Shown here piece by piece: positions 1 to 9,030 of a DNA stretch of 64,000 nt; within the stretch, counting starts at the first letter, position 1, and every line of letters begins with the position of its first letter. The position numbers and the translations under genes were made by a program. This DNA comes from Nodularia sphaerocarpa UHCC 0038 (GTDB lineage Bacteria > Cyanobacteriota > Cyanobacteriia > Cyanobacteriales > Nostocaceae), in the NCBI RefSeq assembly GCF_022376295.1, contig NZ_CP060140.1, forward strand, positions 4,530,356 to 4,594,355. Direction: 5' to 3'. The notes under the pieces were generated by a model that saw only the letters and a program-made list of their open reading frames with translations, did no database searches and was not told where the DNA came from.

Positions 1-301
1 TGCGCTGTCTCCAAGGTGGTTTGGGTGTGGTGTCGGCATCCGTACAACCATTGACTATGGCTGTGACATTTTCTCCAAAGCGGCGACAAATTTCGGCTCG
101 TGTGGCATCTCCTCCTTGGTCTTCTATGGCATCATGTAATAGGGCAGAAATGGCTTCATCTTCGTTGGCTCCATATTCTAAAGCTATACTGGCAGTACCT
201 AATAAGTGGGCAATGTAGGGGACTCCTGAGCCTTTACGCACTTGTTTGGCGTGGAGTTGGGTGGCGTAGGTTAGCGCTGCGGTGAAGCGTTCTGTGAGCA
301 T
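1..301 (-). CDS. HD-domain hydrolase (RelA/SpoT-like), partial
   Basis: The gene starts at an ATG on the minus strand (CAT at 299-301) and runs off the left edge, so only about the first 100 residues are seen. The translation contains VPYIAHLLGTASIAL, then ALLHDAIEDQGG, which is the HD metal-binding signature (His-Asp) of metal-dependent phosphohydrolases; the spacing matches the N-terminal hydrolase part of (p)ppGpp hydrolase/synthetase-like proteins. The family hydrolyses phosphate esters, often ppGpp. Whether a synthetase or TGS domain follows cannot be seen. The start is preceded by an A-rich stretch. Small stand-alone HD proteins are common in cyanobacteria, so a full RelA/SpoT enzyme is not implied. 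Confidence 0.75.
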   Translation of the reverse strand, partial: MLTERFTAALTYATQLHAKQVRKGSGVPYIAHLLGTASIALEYGANEDEAISALLHDAIEDQGGDATRAEICRRFGENVTAIVNGCTDADTTPKPPWRQR

Positions 302-339
302 TTTTTTTATTATGCGCTGGTGTTGAGGTTTATTTTAAA

Positions 340-374
340 CGAACCACAGAGGCGCAGAGGACACAGAGGAGGAG
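340..374. repeat. Dispersed GAGGCGCAGAGG-type repeat
   Basis: A purine-rich sequence of the form ACCACAGAGGCGCAGAGG followed by ACACAGAGGAGG. A related sequence in the opposite orientation occurs at 6374-6404. This is a well-known type of dispersed intergenic repeat in Nostoc-like genomes. No coding function is seen. Confidence 0.6.
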
Positions 375-430
375 AAAACTGAGTTATTGAAGTCAGCCTA
401 AAATGGAAGTGTCTATAAACCCGCATCATC

Positions 431-1006
431 ATGAACAGTGAAAAAGTAACGGTGCAGTCTTGTTATGCTGTCACTGATGAAGAATTGATGTTGATGAGTT
501 CGCAAAACCCAGAACTGCGGTTTGAACGCAATGCTGATGGAACTTTAGAAACTATGCCACCAACTGGGGGAATTTCTGGAAATCGTGAAATAAAAGCAGG
601 TGCTTATTTATTGGCTTGGGTGGAAAGTCAAGATTTAGGTGAGGTTTTTGGACCAAGTACAGGTTTTAGATTACCAAATACGGCAGTGCGATCGCCTGAT
701 GCTGCTTTTGTCGCTAAAGGACGTTTACCAGAAAATTGGGATCAGCAAGAGGACGGTTTTATTAATTTAGCGCCTGATTTTGTCATTGAAATTCGTTCTA
801 AAAATGACAGTTTGGTGAAACTTAAAGCCAAGATGTCAGAATATATTACCAATGGTGTGCAGTTAGCATGGTTAATCGACAGTCAAAATCAGCAAGCTTT
901 GGTTTATCGCCAGGATGGTTCAATTACTCAGTATCCGGCTACAGCAATTTTGAATGGTGAAGGTGTTGTCCCAGGGTTTACGTTGCCTTTAAAAAGATTA
1001 CTGTAA
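431..1006 (+). CDS. Uma2 family (DUF820) restriction-endonuclease-like protein
   Basis: 191-residue protein with the PD-(D/E)xK-like fold signature of the cyanobacterial Uma2/DUF820 family: VRSPDAAFVA (residues ~77-86, the PD motif) followed by APDFVIEIRSKND (~119-131, the E-x-K-like strand; here ExR). Length is normal for the family (about 190). The cellular role is unknown; these proteins are expanded in filamentous cyanobacteria and are suspected nucleases. The IRSKND segment carries Arg-Ser-Lys where ExK is usual, so the active-site lysine may be shifted. A second, divergent copy follows at 1119, which suggests a local duplication. Confidence 0.85.
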   Translation: MNSEKVTVQSCYAVTDEELMLMSSQNPELRFERNADGTLETMPPTGGISGNREIKAGAYLLAWVESQDLGEVFGPSTGFRLPNTAVRSPDAAFVAKGRLPENWDQQEDGFINLAPDFVIEIRSKNDSLVKLKAKMSEYITNGVQLAWLIDSQNQQALVYRQDGSITQYPATAILNGEGVVPGFTLPLKRLL

Positions 1007-1030
1007 GTGGTCGTAAATAATTAAAGGTTT

Positions 1031-1075
1031 GTAGTCAGGACTTTAGTCCTGAATTAAGGGCTAAAGCCCTTACTA
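1031..1075. repeat. Dispersed double-hairpin repeat
   Basis: Two adjacent hairpins, TCAGGACTTTAGTCCTGA and AAGGGCTAAAGCCCTT, lie inside a larger GTAGT...ACTAC inverted repeat between the two Uma2 genes. This is the usual cyanobacterial dispersed 'CTTTAG/CTAAAG' palindrome and could also act as a transcription attenuator. Confidence 0.65.
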
Positions 1076-1118
1076 CGAGCTAAATTACCATATTTTTATA
1101 TTTTAGGAGTATTTGCTG

Positions 1119-1688
1119 ATGGTACTATCAACTCAGGTAGATTCCCACATTTCCCTAGCAGAATTTCTGCAATTATCAGAAACTCAACCAGCTAGTGAAT
1201 ATATCAACGGCAGCATCTATCAAAAACCAATGCCCCAGGGAAAGCATAGCAGAATCCAAACTTGTTTATCAACTAATATTAATCAGGTGGGTGAATCCCA
1301 GCAAAAAGCTTTAGCATTAACCGAGTTACGCTGCACCTTTGGGGGACGTTCTTTAGTACCTGATATTGCTGTGTTTGAGTGGTCACGCATCCCCACTGAT
1401 CAAGATGGAGAAATTGCCAATAGGTTTGAAAGTTATCCAGATTGGACTATTGAAATTTTATCCCCTGACCAATCTCCTAATCGTGTGATTAATAAAATTA
1501 TTTTCTCTATTAACCAGGGAACTAAATTAGGTTGGTTTATTGACCCCAATGATAAATCGGTGATGGTATTTCAACCGCATCAATTACCTGAAGTTAAATA
1601 CAATAATGATATATTACCTGTTCTCGATGTGTTGACAGATTGGCAGTTACAAGCAAGTGATATATTTAGTTGGTTGAAGGTGAGATAA
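1119..1688 (+). CDS. Uma2 family (DUF820) restriction-endonuclease-like protein
   Basis: About 189 residues. The ATG at 1119 is chosen because an AGGAG lies 9 bases upstream; a TTG at 1113 would be too close to it. The PD-(D/E)xK-type signature is visible as RSLVPDIAVFEW (~75-86) and PDWTIEILSPDQSPN (~109-123). This copy has LSPDQS where nuclease-competent members carry ExK, so catalytic activity is uncertain. The motif HSRIQTCLSTNIN near residue 50 is the usual N-terminal helix. It lies 112 bp downstream of the first Uma2 gene with a double hairpin between, so the two may not be co-transcribed. Function unknown. Confidence 0.85.
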   Translation: MVLSTQVDSHISLAEFLQLSETQPASEYINGSIYQKPMPQGKHSRIQTCLSTNINQVGESQQKALALTELRCTFGGRSLVPDIAVFEWSRIPTDQDGEIANRFESYPDWTIEILSPDQSPNRVINKIIFSINQGTKLGWFIDPNDKSVMVFQPHQLPEVKYNNDILPVLDVLTDWQLQASDIFSWLKVR

Positions 1689-1733
1689 TCAAGCTTATAT
1701 TTAATGGTTCAGAGGAATCAAAGAATAAAAGGA

Positions 1734-3071
1734 TTAAAGATTACACTGTGTCAGTTTTGAGGCTAAAGCATATACTCGACTCAAATCACCATCCCAATAA
1801 TCACCAAACCACCCTGACTTCCATACAAAGCCTAAAAATTCTAGATATGATGGTAAATGTCCTTTTGAAGCATCAAGACTGAAGGTAAATTGAGAGTATT
1901 TAATCCATGAGTTATTCACACGCCAACCAACACTATTACCAAATTCATCTACATTTCCTTTCACACGCTTCCAAATAAGATTTTGGACACTAAAGCCAAA
2001 AAGTCCATTGCTGTAATGTATCCAAAGTTGATCAATTATACGTAAATCTTCACAGGGAATTCTTTTTATTGATTCCGAGTCAAGCCAGCGGCCATTTCTG
2101 GGACACGCTATAGAAACCAAGAGATTGCTAGTTTCTATATCTGCACCTATCCAGTTACCATCTGCCAGTAAATTATGCAGCTTATAATAATCAAACTTCA
2201 GCGATGAAATTAATGGGACTGAAGTAGTTTGTGTTGATGATGGTATAGCAGGAATTGTGGGATTCAAATCTAACAATTTTAGCCATTCCTGTACTGACTG
2301 AGGGCGATTTTCTGGTTTTACTTCCATTCCCTGGAGAATTGCTTGATTTACGCGATCGCTAATACTAGAATTAATCTGTTTTGGTGCTGTTAATTGCGTA
2401 CCAATCGCCCGAATGGGAGACATTGTAGGAATTTCTCCCGTTAACACAGAATAGAGGGTTGCAGCTAAGGCATAAACATCTGTGTAAGCACCTCGTTTTG
2501 CTCGCTTATCATATTGCTCAATTGGCGAAAAACCAGAAGATAAAAGTTCTGTATGCGTCTGTGTCAAGTTTGGGCTAAAATCCCGCGCAATGCCAAAATC
2601 AATTAACACTGCTTCTGATTTACCAGCACGCAACATAATATTTTGTGGTTTAATATCTCGATGCAGTAAGCCATTATTATGAACTACTATTAGCGCTTCG
2701 CCAATTTGCTGAATATAGCGTAATGCTTCCGCTTCCGATAAAACACCTTGATTCTCAACCCGACTGGCTAAATCTTCCCCATCAATATATTCCATCACCA
2801 TGCACCACAGCACATCCTCATGAATCACTTCATCCATCCGCACAATATGAGGATGACTGCATTTAGCTAATTTGATGGCTTCATTTAAAAAATCTTGCTG
2901 AAACTTGGCAAAATCAGGACGGCGTTGCACTTGCTTATTCAAGGTTTTAATCACAACAAATCGCCCATTATTATCTTTAGCACGATAAGTTATCCCAAAT
3001 CCACCTTCGCCTAATTCTTGCTCAATGACGTATTTACCACCCTGCAATTTCTGTCCTGATACCCAAGCCAT
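1734..3071 (-). CDS. Ser/Thr protein kinase with C-terminal GUN4 domain
   Basis: 445 residues. The N-terminal Hanks-type kinase shows the Gly loop GEGGFGITYRA (~21-31), the VVIKTL lysine, the catalytic loop HRDIKPQNI (~137) and the DFG motif DFGIARDF (~158). After a short linker (~275-290), the C-terminal part (~293-440) resembles GUN4: KFDYYKLHNLLADGNWIGAD near its start and LWIHYSNGLFGFSVQ, then a GWRVN segment. GUN4 domains bind porphyrins and stimulate Mg-chelatase; kinase-GUN4 fusions are a known cyanobacterial architecture, presumably coupling tetrapyrrole or redox status to phosphorylation. No transmembrane segment is seen, so it is probably cytoplasmic. The gene is divergent from typA. 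Confidence 0.88.
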   Translation of the reverse strand: MAWVSGQKLQGGKYVIEQELGEGGFGITYRAKDNNGRFVVIKTLNKQVQRRPDFAKFQQDFLNEAIKLAKCSHPHIVRMDEVIHEDVLWCMVMEYIDGEDLASRVENQGVLSEAEALRYIQQIGEALIVVHNNGLLHRDIKPQNIMLRAGKSEAVLIDFGIARDFSPNLTQTHTELLSSGFSPIEQYDKRAKRGAYTDVYALAATLYSVLTGEIPTMSPIRAIGTQLTAPKQINSSISDRVNQAILQGMEVKPENRPQSVQEWLKLLDLNPTIPAIPSSTQTTSVPLISSLKFDYYKLHNLLADGNWIGADIETSNLLVSIACPRNGRWLDSESIKRIPCEDLRIIDQLWIHYSNGLFGFSVQNLIWKRVKGNVDEFGNSVGWRVNNSWIKYSQFTFSLDASKGHLPSYLEFLGFVWKSGWFGDYWDGDLSRVYALASKLTQCNL

Positions 3072-3304
3072 GATTTGCTAATATACAAAATTGGTGTTAA
3101 TTGTGACACGTTTCCAGATAAAATTCTCAACAAAAATTATTTATTCCTGGATAGCCTGAAGAAAACCCCCCGGAATTGTGTAGATTACGCTAGAATTATT
3201 AAAGGTTCTTTACAGAATTTGCTAATCATAAACAATTCTGTTAAAGCAACTCAGCATTTAAAATTGAATCTGAAAACCCCCTCTTGAGTTCACTAAAAGC
3301 TCCT

Positions 3305-5095
3305 ATGACGCTCCCAATTCGCAACGTCGCCATTATCGCCCACGTTGACCACGGCAAAACTACCCTGGTTGATGCGCTCCTCAAACAATCTGGTATTTTC
3401 CGAGAAGGTGAAGACGTTCCGGATTGTGTCATGGATTCCAACACCCTAGAACGGGAGCGGGGTATTACAATTCTCTCGAAAAATACAGCCGTTCGTTACA
3501 AAGACACCTTAATCAATATTGTTGATACCCCAGGACACGCCGACTTTGGCGGCGAAGTTGAACGGGTACTAGGAATGGTTGATGGTTGTCTATTGATTGT
3601 AGATGCTAACGAAGGCCCTATGCCCCAGACGCGCTTTGTATTGAAAAAAGCTCTGGAAAAAGGACTGCGCCCCATCGTTGTGATCAACAAAATTGATCGC
3701 GGACAAACTGACCCCCACGTTGCTGTAGATAAGGTTTTGGATCTGTTCCTGGAATTAGGCGCAGATGAAGACCAGTGTGATTTTAAATACCTGTTTGCTT
3801 CCGGTATGGGCGGTTTCGCCAAGGAAAGCTTGGAAGCAGAATCGGTAGATATGCAACCCCTGTTTAATGCGATTCTGCAACACGTTCCACCTCCTGTGGG
3901 CGATATCAACAAGCCCCTACAATTGCAAGTCACCACCCTAGATTATTCTGAATATCTGGGAAGGATTGTGATTGGTAGAATCCACAATGGTACTATCCGG
4001 GCTGGACAACAAGCGGCTCTAGTAACAGAAAATGGTACAATTGTCAAGTCTAAAATTACCAAATTAATGGGATTTGAAGGACTGAAGCGGGTGGACATGG
4101 AAGAAGCCACCGCCGGATATATTGTGGCTGTGGCTGGTTTCGCTGATGCTTATATTGGGGAAACAATTACTGACCCCAATGAACCCCAAGCTTTACCACT
4201 AATTAAGGTGGATGAACCTACTTTACAAATGACCTTCTGGGTAAATGATTCACCCTTTGCAGGTCAGGAAGGTAAACTGGTAACATCGAGACAAGTACGC
4301 GATCGCCTATTCCGCGAATTAGAAACTAACGTCGCCCTCCGAGTCGAAGAAACTGATTCTCCCGATAAATTCCTAGTTTGTGGTCGTGGTGAATTGCACT
4401 TGGGTATCTTAATTGAAACCATGCGCCGAGAAGGTTTTGAGTTCCAAGTATCTCAACCACAAGTAATTTACCGAGAAATGAACGGTCAACCTTGCGAACC
4501 TTTTGAACTTCTCGCGTTGGATACTCCCGAAGACGGCGTTGGTAGTTGTATTGAACGTCTGGGACAACGCAAAGGCGAAATGCAAGATATGCAGGTTATT
4601 GGGAATGGACGCACTCTATTAGAGTTTATTATTCCCGCCCGTGGCTTGATTGGTTTCCGGGGTGAATTCATGCGGATGACTCGTGGTGAAGGAATCATGA
4701 ACCACAGTTTCCATGATTATCGTCCCCTGTCTGGTGACATTGAAGCCCGGAACAAAGGCGTTCTCATTGCTTTTGAAGAAGGTGTTTCGACTTTCTACGC
4801 CATGAAAAACGTGGAAGATAGAGGATCATTCTTTATCACTCCAGGTACTAAAGTCTATAAAGGCATGATTATCGGTGAACATAATCGTCCTCAAGATTTG
4901 GAATTGAATGTCTGTAAGACGAAGCAGTTAACCAATCACCGTGCTTCTGGTGGTGAAGAACTGGTACAATTGCAAACCCCAATAGACATGAGTCTAGAAC
5001 GGGCGTTGGAATATATCGGTCCTGATGAATTGGTGGAAGTCACACCTGACTCGATTCGTTTACGGAAAGTAGCGAAGAAGTTCGCTAAACGTTAA
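3305..5095 (+). CDS. typA: Translational GTPase TypA/BipA
   Basis: Ribosome-associated GTPase of the EF-G superfamily. Starting at ATG 3305 gives 596 residues, the usual family length; an in-frame TTG 21 bases upstream is less likely. G motifs: [10 protein letters not shown] (G1), RERGITI (G2), [12 protein letters not shown] (G3), NKIDR (G4). The EF-G-like domains and the BipA-specific C-terminus (NHRASGGEE, then SLERALEYI) follow. BipA assists ribosome assembly and translation under stress and cold. It is a single gene, divergent from the kinase-GUN4 gene, with about 230 bp between them for promoters. No anomalies. Confidence 0.97.
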   Translation: MTLPIRNVAIIAHVDHGKTTLVDALLKQSGIFREGEDVPDCVMDSNTLERERGITILSKNTAVRYKDTLINIVDTPGHADFGGEVERVLGMVDGCLLIVDANEGPMPQTRFVLKKALEKGLRPIVVINKIDRGQTDPHVAVDKVLDLFLELGADEDQCDFKYLFASGMGGFAKESLEAESVDMQPLFNAILQHVPPPVGDINKPLQLQVTTLDYSEYLGRIVIGRIHNGTIRAGQQAALVTENGTIVKSKITKLMGFEGLKRVDMEEATAGYIVAVAGFADAYIGETITDPNEPQALPLIKVDEPTLQMTFWVNDSPFAGQEGKLVTSRQVRDRLFRELETNVALRVEETDSPDKFLVCGRGELHLGILIETMRREGFEFQVSQPQVIYREMNGQPCEPFELLALDTPEDGVGSCIERLGQRKGEMQDMQVIGNGRTLLEFIIPARGLIGFRGEFMRMTRGEGIMNHSFHDYRPLSGDIEARNKGVLIAFEEGVSTFYAMKNVEDRGSFFITPGTKVYKGMIIGEHNRPQDLELNVCKTKQLTNHRASGGEELVQLQTPIDMSLERALEYIGPDELVEVTPDSIRLRKVAKKFAKR

Positions 5096-5097
5096 GA

Positions 5098-5303
5098 ACC
5101 TCACCCCCAACCCCTCTCCTTACTAAGGAGCTACGGTTTACACACAAATCGTCGTGGCTTTCACATCCGGGTTTTACCCCCCTTAATCCCCCCTTGGAAA
5201 GGGGGGAAACCGGAAAATCTAGTTCCCTCCCCTTTCTAAGGGGAGGGTTAGGGTGGGGTAATTCTATCACTTATGTGTACACGGTAGGGGGAGTTTTTTT
5301 TGG
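5098..5303. repeat. Intergenic dispersed repeats (CCCCTCTCC family)
   Basis: The space between typA and the convergent gatD gene holds several C-rich/G-rich inverted repeats: a CTCACCCCCAACCCCTCTCC unit at 5100-5119 ending in CTAAGGAG, then CCCCCCTT...GGAAAGGGGGG and CCCTCCCC...GGGGAGGG. Related units lie at 7397, 41371 and 56571. They are typical non-coding dispersed elements of Nostoc-type genomes and may serve as bidirectional terminators here. Confidence 0.7.
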
Positions 5304-6122
5304 CTAAACTTTGGCTATGGCGGGATTTGGTAAACTGACTTTTAACCGCTTTAACATTGCCGATCGCGCTTGTAAAGCTAGACTATCATCTAATGGTGAT
5401 AAAGCGATCGCTTGCTGATATTTTAGCCGTAACGCTGTTTGAATTAACCAGTCAGCGACAAAGGGATTTTTTGGTAATAGTGGACCGTGGGAATAAGTAG
5501 CGATCGCATTCTGATAAAATGCTCCCTCAGTACCATCTTCACCATTATTACCCAAGCCATACACCACACGCCCCAAAGCTTCCACCTGACCTAACTTAGT
5601 GCGTCCCCCGTGATTTTCAAAACCGACTAAATAAGGTTTACTCCCCGTCATCTCTTCAAGTTCCCGCGCCAGACGAGAAGCTGTAACTTCAATTACCAAG
5701 TTACCAATACAGCGTTTAGTATTTTCACCAGGATGCACAGAGACTAAATCGAAGATACCTAAACCTTCAATCCGTTGTCCCAAAGCAGGTTCATAATATT
5801 TTCCTAGCAATTGGGGAGAACCACAGGTAAAAACTCCCGGTGTGCCATTTTCGATTTGATCACGCATAGCATCAGCTTTCGCGCCTTGCAAATCACGCAT
5901 GACAATTTCCTGCTGACGGTCTTGTGCGCCACCACCAACTATGATATCTACAGCTTTAATATCAGCAGCTGTGGCATTTTGATCGAGTGCTACCACCTTG
6001 ACATTATACCCCCGCCATTGGGCGCGACGTTGGATAGTAATTACATTTCCGCGATCGCCATAGGTACTCATCAGCGTGGGATACAACCACCCAATAATTA
6101 ATTCTAAATTTTCCGAACTCAT
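5304..6122 (-). CDS. gatD: Type 1 glutamine amidotransferase, GatD-like (partner of MurT)
   Basis: 272 residues. GatD supplies ammonia from glutamine to MurT, which amidates D-Glu of the peptidoglycan stem peptide (lipid II isoglutaminyl synthase) in Gram-positive bacteria; many cyanobacteria carry the same pair. Visible features: N-terminal YPTLMSTYGDRGN, the nucleophile elbow GVFTCGSPQLLG with the catalytic Cys at ~100, and the catalytic His in YSHGPLLPKNP (~205-215). Its likely partner murT lies 1.36 kb away on the same strand, with an unrelated gene on the other strand between them. The assignment rests on the class-I GATase motifs plus this neighbour; the exact substrate in cyanobacteria is not established. 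Confidence 0.85.
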   Translation of the reverse strand: MSSENLELIIGWLYPTLMSTYGDRGNVITIQRRAQWRGYNVKVVALDQNATAADIKAVDIIVGGGAQDRQQEIVMRDLQGAKADAMRDQIENGTPGVFTCGSPQLLGKYYEPALGQRIEGLGIFDLVSVHPGENTKRCIGNLVIEVTASRLARELEEMTGSKPYLVGFENHGGRTKLGQVEALGRVVYGLGNNGEDGTEGAFYQNAIATYSHGPLLPKNPFVADWLIQTALRLKYQQAIALSPLDDSLALQARSAMLKRLKVSLPNPAIAKV

Positions 6123-6615
6123 AAAACCTCACTCATAACTAATAATTTTTATCAACATATACCGTAATTATCCGGTGTATATCTAGAACAGGAAGAGGAA
6201 TTTTGCTTGTTTTCGTTATACATCCGACCATTGGCTAAAGTATTATACTGTGCAAGCATCTGGAAGTGTGAAATCAGCATATCTCATCTTTGATAATTTC
6301 GTATTTTATGTAAGGGACTCCCAAATAAAAAAATCCGAAATCACCTAACCCAAAAAACCTCTCAAACCCTCATAACTCTGTGTTCTCTGTGTCTCTGCGG
6401 TTAGTTTATCTGAATAATTTATTTCTTGGAAGTCCCTTCAAGTTTTTTTGTCACATTGTCACAAGAGTTAAAAACTATCTATTATGCGTTTAATTTACAC
6501 AATTAAAATCTTCATAAAATATACTTCAAAAATATTCATCAAATCTTAATTATAAATTATTAAAAGTCGAGTATTGTAATTAAATGCTGATTTAAAGTCT
6601 AAATGGAGATTATTT
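6123..6615. other. Intergenic region between gatD and an unknown gene
   Basis: 493 bp, AT-rich. It contains a dispersed repeat at 6374-6404 (CTCTGTGTTCTCTGTGTCTC) and presumably the divergent promoters for gatD and for the gene at 6616. I see no RNA gene or coding potential in it. Confidence 0.4.
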
Positions 6616-7395
6616 ATGCAAGTTATTGAAGCTCCTAATATTGCCCTAATTGCTTCTGAAAATGCAGTTCCTATTGATCAATTACCTCCTATATGGCAAG
6701 ATATTGCCGCAGGAGTCGCAAATATAGGACTTGAGAACCCACAGAGTTATGTGGAAATGGCGCAGTTGTTCCAATATAAACTGGCGCAGGGTGATGTAGA
6801 CTTATTTAGTGAACGTCCAGAATTAGCTCATTTTAAATCGGCATTTTCTCAGCTATTTGGACAACTAGGTTATGAAACCTTAGAATTTTACGGACATGAC
6901 TTTTTGATTGATAGCTATCCGAATTTTTCCCAAATTCTTGAAGATGTGAAATTAAAGGGAAGAGAATATGCAGATGAGGTAAAAGTCGCCCTCATTGGGA
7001 TGGATCTTTTTCATGAATTTGGCTATGAATTACCTGCTAGTTTTTATCATGTACATTTAGCCCCAATTTATCGAGATCATGTATTTGAAGAACGGGCTTT
7101 ACGCTTTGACAAACGAGATATAGTACACAAACGTGCTTGGGATGCTGTGTTACACGCCGGAAAAGTTTTTGCTATCCAAATGAAAGTACAAAGTATTGCT
7201 TCTAAATACGGTTTTACCTATCATCACGGTTGCGGTTGTAATTCTCATCTATCTTCTATTGATATATCTGAGGGAGAATTTAATTATGAAATCAGTCCCG
7301 AAAAGTCTCAACGCTGGATAAGAAGTTTTATCTGGACTGCTTGGTATGAATATGCTTTCTTTCCCATAGTTCCGAATACGAGTTATTTAGTATAG
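6616..7395 (+). CDS. Hypothetical protein, 259 aa
   Basis: I do not recognise this family. The protein is soluble in appearance, with no signal peptide or membrane segment, and aromatic-rich. Notable features are YHVHLAPIYRDHVFEERALRFDKRD (~142-166, shown here as YHVHLAP and RDHVFEERA) and a C-terminal HHGCGCNSHL segment (~205-215) with clustered His and Cys that could bind a metal. It sits alone between gatD and murT on the opposite strand, so it is not in their operon. The AT-rich upstream region and an A/T-rich start context (GGAGATTATTTATG) support the ATG chosen. Function unknown. Confidence 0.7.
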   Translation: MQVIEAPNIALIASENAVPIDQLPPIWQDIAAGVANIGLENPQSYVEMAQLFQYKLAQGDVDLFSERPELAHFKSAFSQLFGQLGYETLEFYGHDFLIDSYPNFSQILEDVKLKGREYADEVKVALIGMDLFHEFGYELPASFYHVHLAPIYRDHVFEERALRFDKRDIVHKRAWDAVLHAGKVFAIQMKVQSIASKYGFTYHHGCGCNSHLSSIDISEGEFNYEISPEKSQRWIRSFIWTAWYEYAFFPIVPNTSYLV

Positions 7396-7396
7396 G

Positions 7397-7440
7397 GAAC
7401 CTCACCCCTAACCCCTCTCCTTGGTAAGGAGAGGGGAGAA
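7397..7440. repeat. Dispersed palindromic repeat (CCCCTCTCC...GGAGAGGGG)
   Basis: A CCCCTCTCCTTGGTAAGGAG palindrome with flanking CTCACCCCTAA. It belongs to the same dispersed family as 5098 and 56571. It lies between convergent genes and could terminate both. Confidence 0.7.
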
Positions 7441-7479
7441 TTTAACACAACAACCTTGGCAATTTTCTCCGACATCCGC

Positions 7480-8817
7480 TTAAAGAATTTTTCTACCAGT
7501 GAGAACTTCTCGCACTTCTAACATGGCTGAATAGGTGGGGAGAATGTGGAGAGTTTCATTGTCTGGGGTATGCTCTAATGCAGTTGCGATCGCCTGACGC
7601 AAATCCTCTTCTATAATTAAATTGAGCTTACTCTCACCCGCATTTTCACTATAGCGCAGACGTAACGCCATATCATAGACGCGATCGCCACTTACGACTA
7701 TAGTTCCTCCCCGTTGGACTAACTTCTCTGTATCTACGTCCCAAATCCATGATACATCAGTACCATCAGGCGTGCGATCGTTTAAAACCAAAAGTGTGGT
7801 TTTATCGCTGCTTTCAGTAACTACGCGAATAGTTTCATTTGTCCCCACCGGATTTTTTGATAACAAAATCCGCACCCGCTTATTGTTAATTACCAAATCT
7901 TCAGCCCGACCAAAAGCAGCTTGAAAATTGTTAACTGAATCTCGAATTACCGTTTCATCAACGCCTAACTCTTTTGCCGCAGTCACAGCCGCTAAAGTAT
8001 TATATTTGTTATATAAACCCACCAAAATCTGTGACCATTCGCTGCTTTCTAAAGACGGTTTACTTTTGCTAAAACCACACTGGGGACAAGTAAAATCTCC
8101 CAAATGGGACAAATAAACACCTTGATAATCGAGAGAATGTCCACAACTAGGACAATAAATAGAATCGACAGCGTGAGGAATAGCTTCTAAATAATGTTCT
8201 GGTTCATTCATCCCAAAGAATGAGACCTTTTGGGGTAACTGCTGACCGAGATAACATAAAGTTGGGTCATCAGCATTGGGAATAACCACCGTTTCCAATG
8301 GGAGAGTAGAAATCACCGTCGTCCAGCGCTTACTAATGCTGTCTACTTCCCCATATCTATCCAATTGGTCGCGGAATAAATTTAAACAAAGAATAATTCT
8401 CGGCTGGAGAGGCTTTAAAACTTTTGGTACAATATTCTCATCTACTTCCAGAATAGCGTAGTCAACGTTCAGCGTCCCCAGCAAGCTGGTATTTTCTATC
8501 AACGCCGTCATCAAGCCATTTTCCAGATTTGCGCCTGTAGAGTTATGGGCGATACGATAACCTTGGCGTTCTAAAATTGTACATAAAAGCAGCGCTGTGG
8601 TAGTTTTGCCATTAGTACCAGCAATCAGAATTACCCCGTTTTTAACTTGCTGACTCAATAATTCCAACAATCGGGGTTCAATACGACGAGCAATTGAGCC
8701 TGGTAACACACTAGCAGCACCTAGACGCAGCGACCTGACTATAAACGTTACACTTTTTGCCACTGACACCGCGAAACCGAGTCGCAGTCTATCTATAAGT
8801 TGAATTTTATTTCCCAC
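7480..8817 (-). CDS. murT: Mur ligase family protein MurT
   Basis: 445 residues. The catalytic subunit of lipid II isoglutaminyl synthase: an ATP-dependent Mur-ligase fold that amidates the second stem-peptide residue using ammonia from GatD. Visible are the P-loop AGTNGKTTTALL (~66-77), a zinc-ribbon insertion typical of MurT with two CxxC pairs (CPSCGHSL at ~217 and CPQCGFS at ~239), and a C-terminal DUF1727-type domain with NDRTPDGTDVSWIWDVD (~340). The N-terminal stretch contains a hydrophobic/basic segment. gatD is on the same strand 1.36 kb downstream. The role in cyanobacterial peptidoglycan is inferred from homology. Confidence 0.9.
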   Translation of the reverse strand: MGNKIQLIDRLRLGFAVSVAKSVTFIVRSLRLGAASVLPGSIARRIEPRLLELLSQQVKNGVILIAGTNGKTTTALLLCTILERQGYRIAHNSTGANLENGLMTALIENTSLLGTLNVDYAILEVDENIVPKVLKPLQPRIILCLNLFRDQLDRYGEVDSISKRWTTVISTLPLETVVIPNADDPTLCYLGQQLPQKVSFFGMNEPEHYLEAIPHAVDSIYCPSCGHSLDYQGVYLSHLGDFTCPQCGFSKSKPSLESSEWSQILVGLYNKYNTLAAVTAAKELGVDETVIRDSVNNFQAAFGRAEDLVINNKRVRILLSKNPVGTNETIRVVTESSDKTTLLVLNDRTPDGTDVSWIWDVDTEKLVQRGGTIVVSGDRVYDMALRLRYSENAGESKLNLIIEEDLRQAIATALEHTPDNETLHILPTYSAMLEVREVLTGRKIL

Positions 8818-8880
8818 ATCCCTATCCTAATCTTCTGGCGGTTTCTAATTTATAATCTTTAATTTACAAATTTAATCTAC

Positions 8881-8916
8881 CCACTCCCCACTCCCCACTC
8901 CCCACTCCCCATTCCC
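8881..8916. repeat. STRR: tandem CCACTCC heptamers
   Basis: Five tandem copies of the heptamer CCCCACT (last one CCCCATT). Short tandem repeated repeats of this kind are characteristic of heterocystous cyanobacteria. Confidence 0.9.
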
Positions 8917-9030
8917 ATACCTGTAAGCGTTATCTTAAAAGATAGTGCTTGAGTGTAATTACATATCCAGCCCAGTTTGACCAATTCAGCACAAACTGAT
9001 GAAAATTAATAGCTTGCAAGGTTCCGTTTG

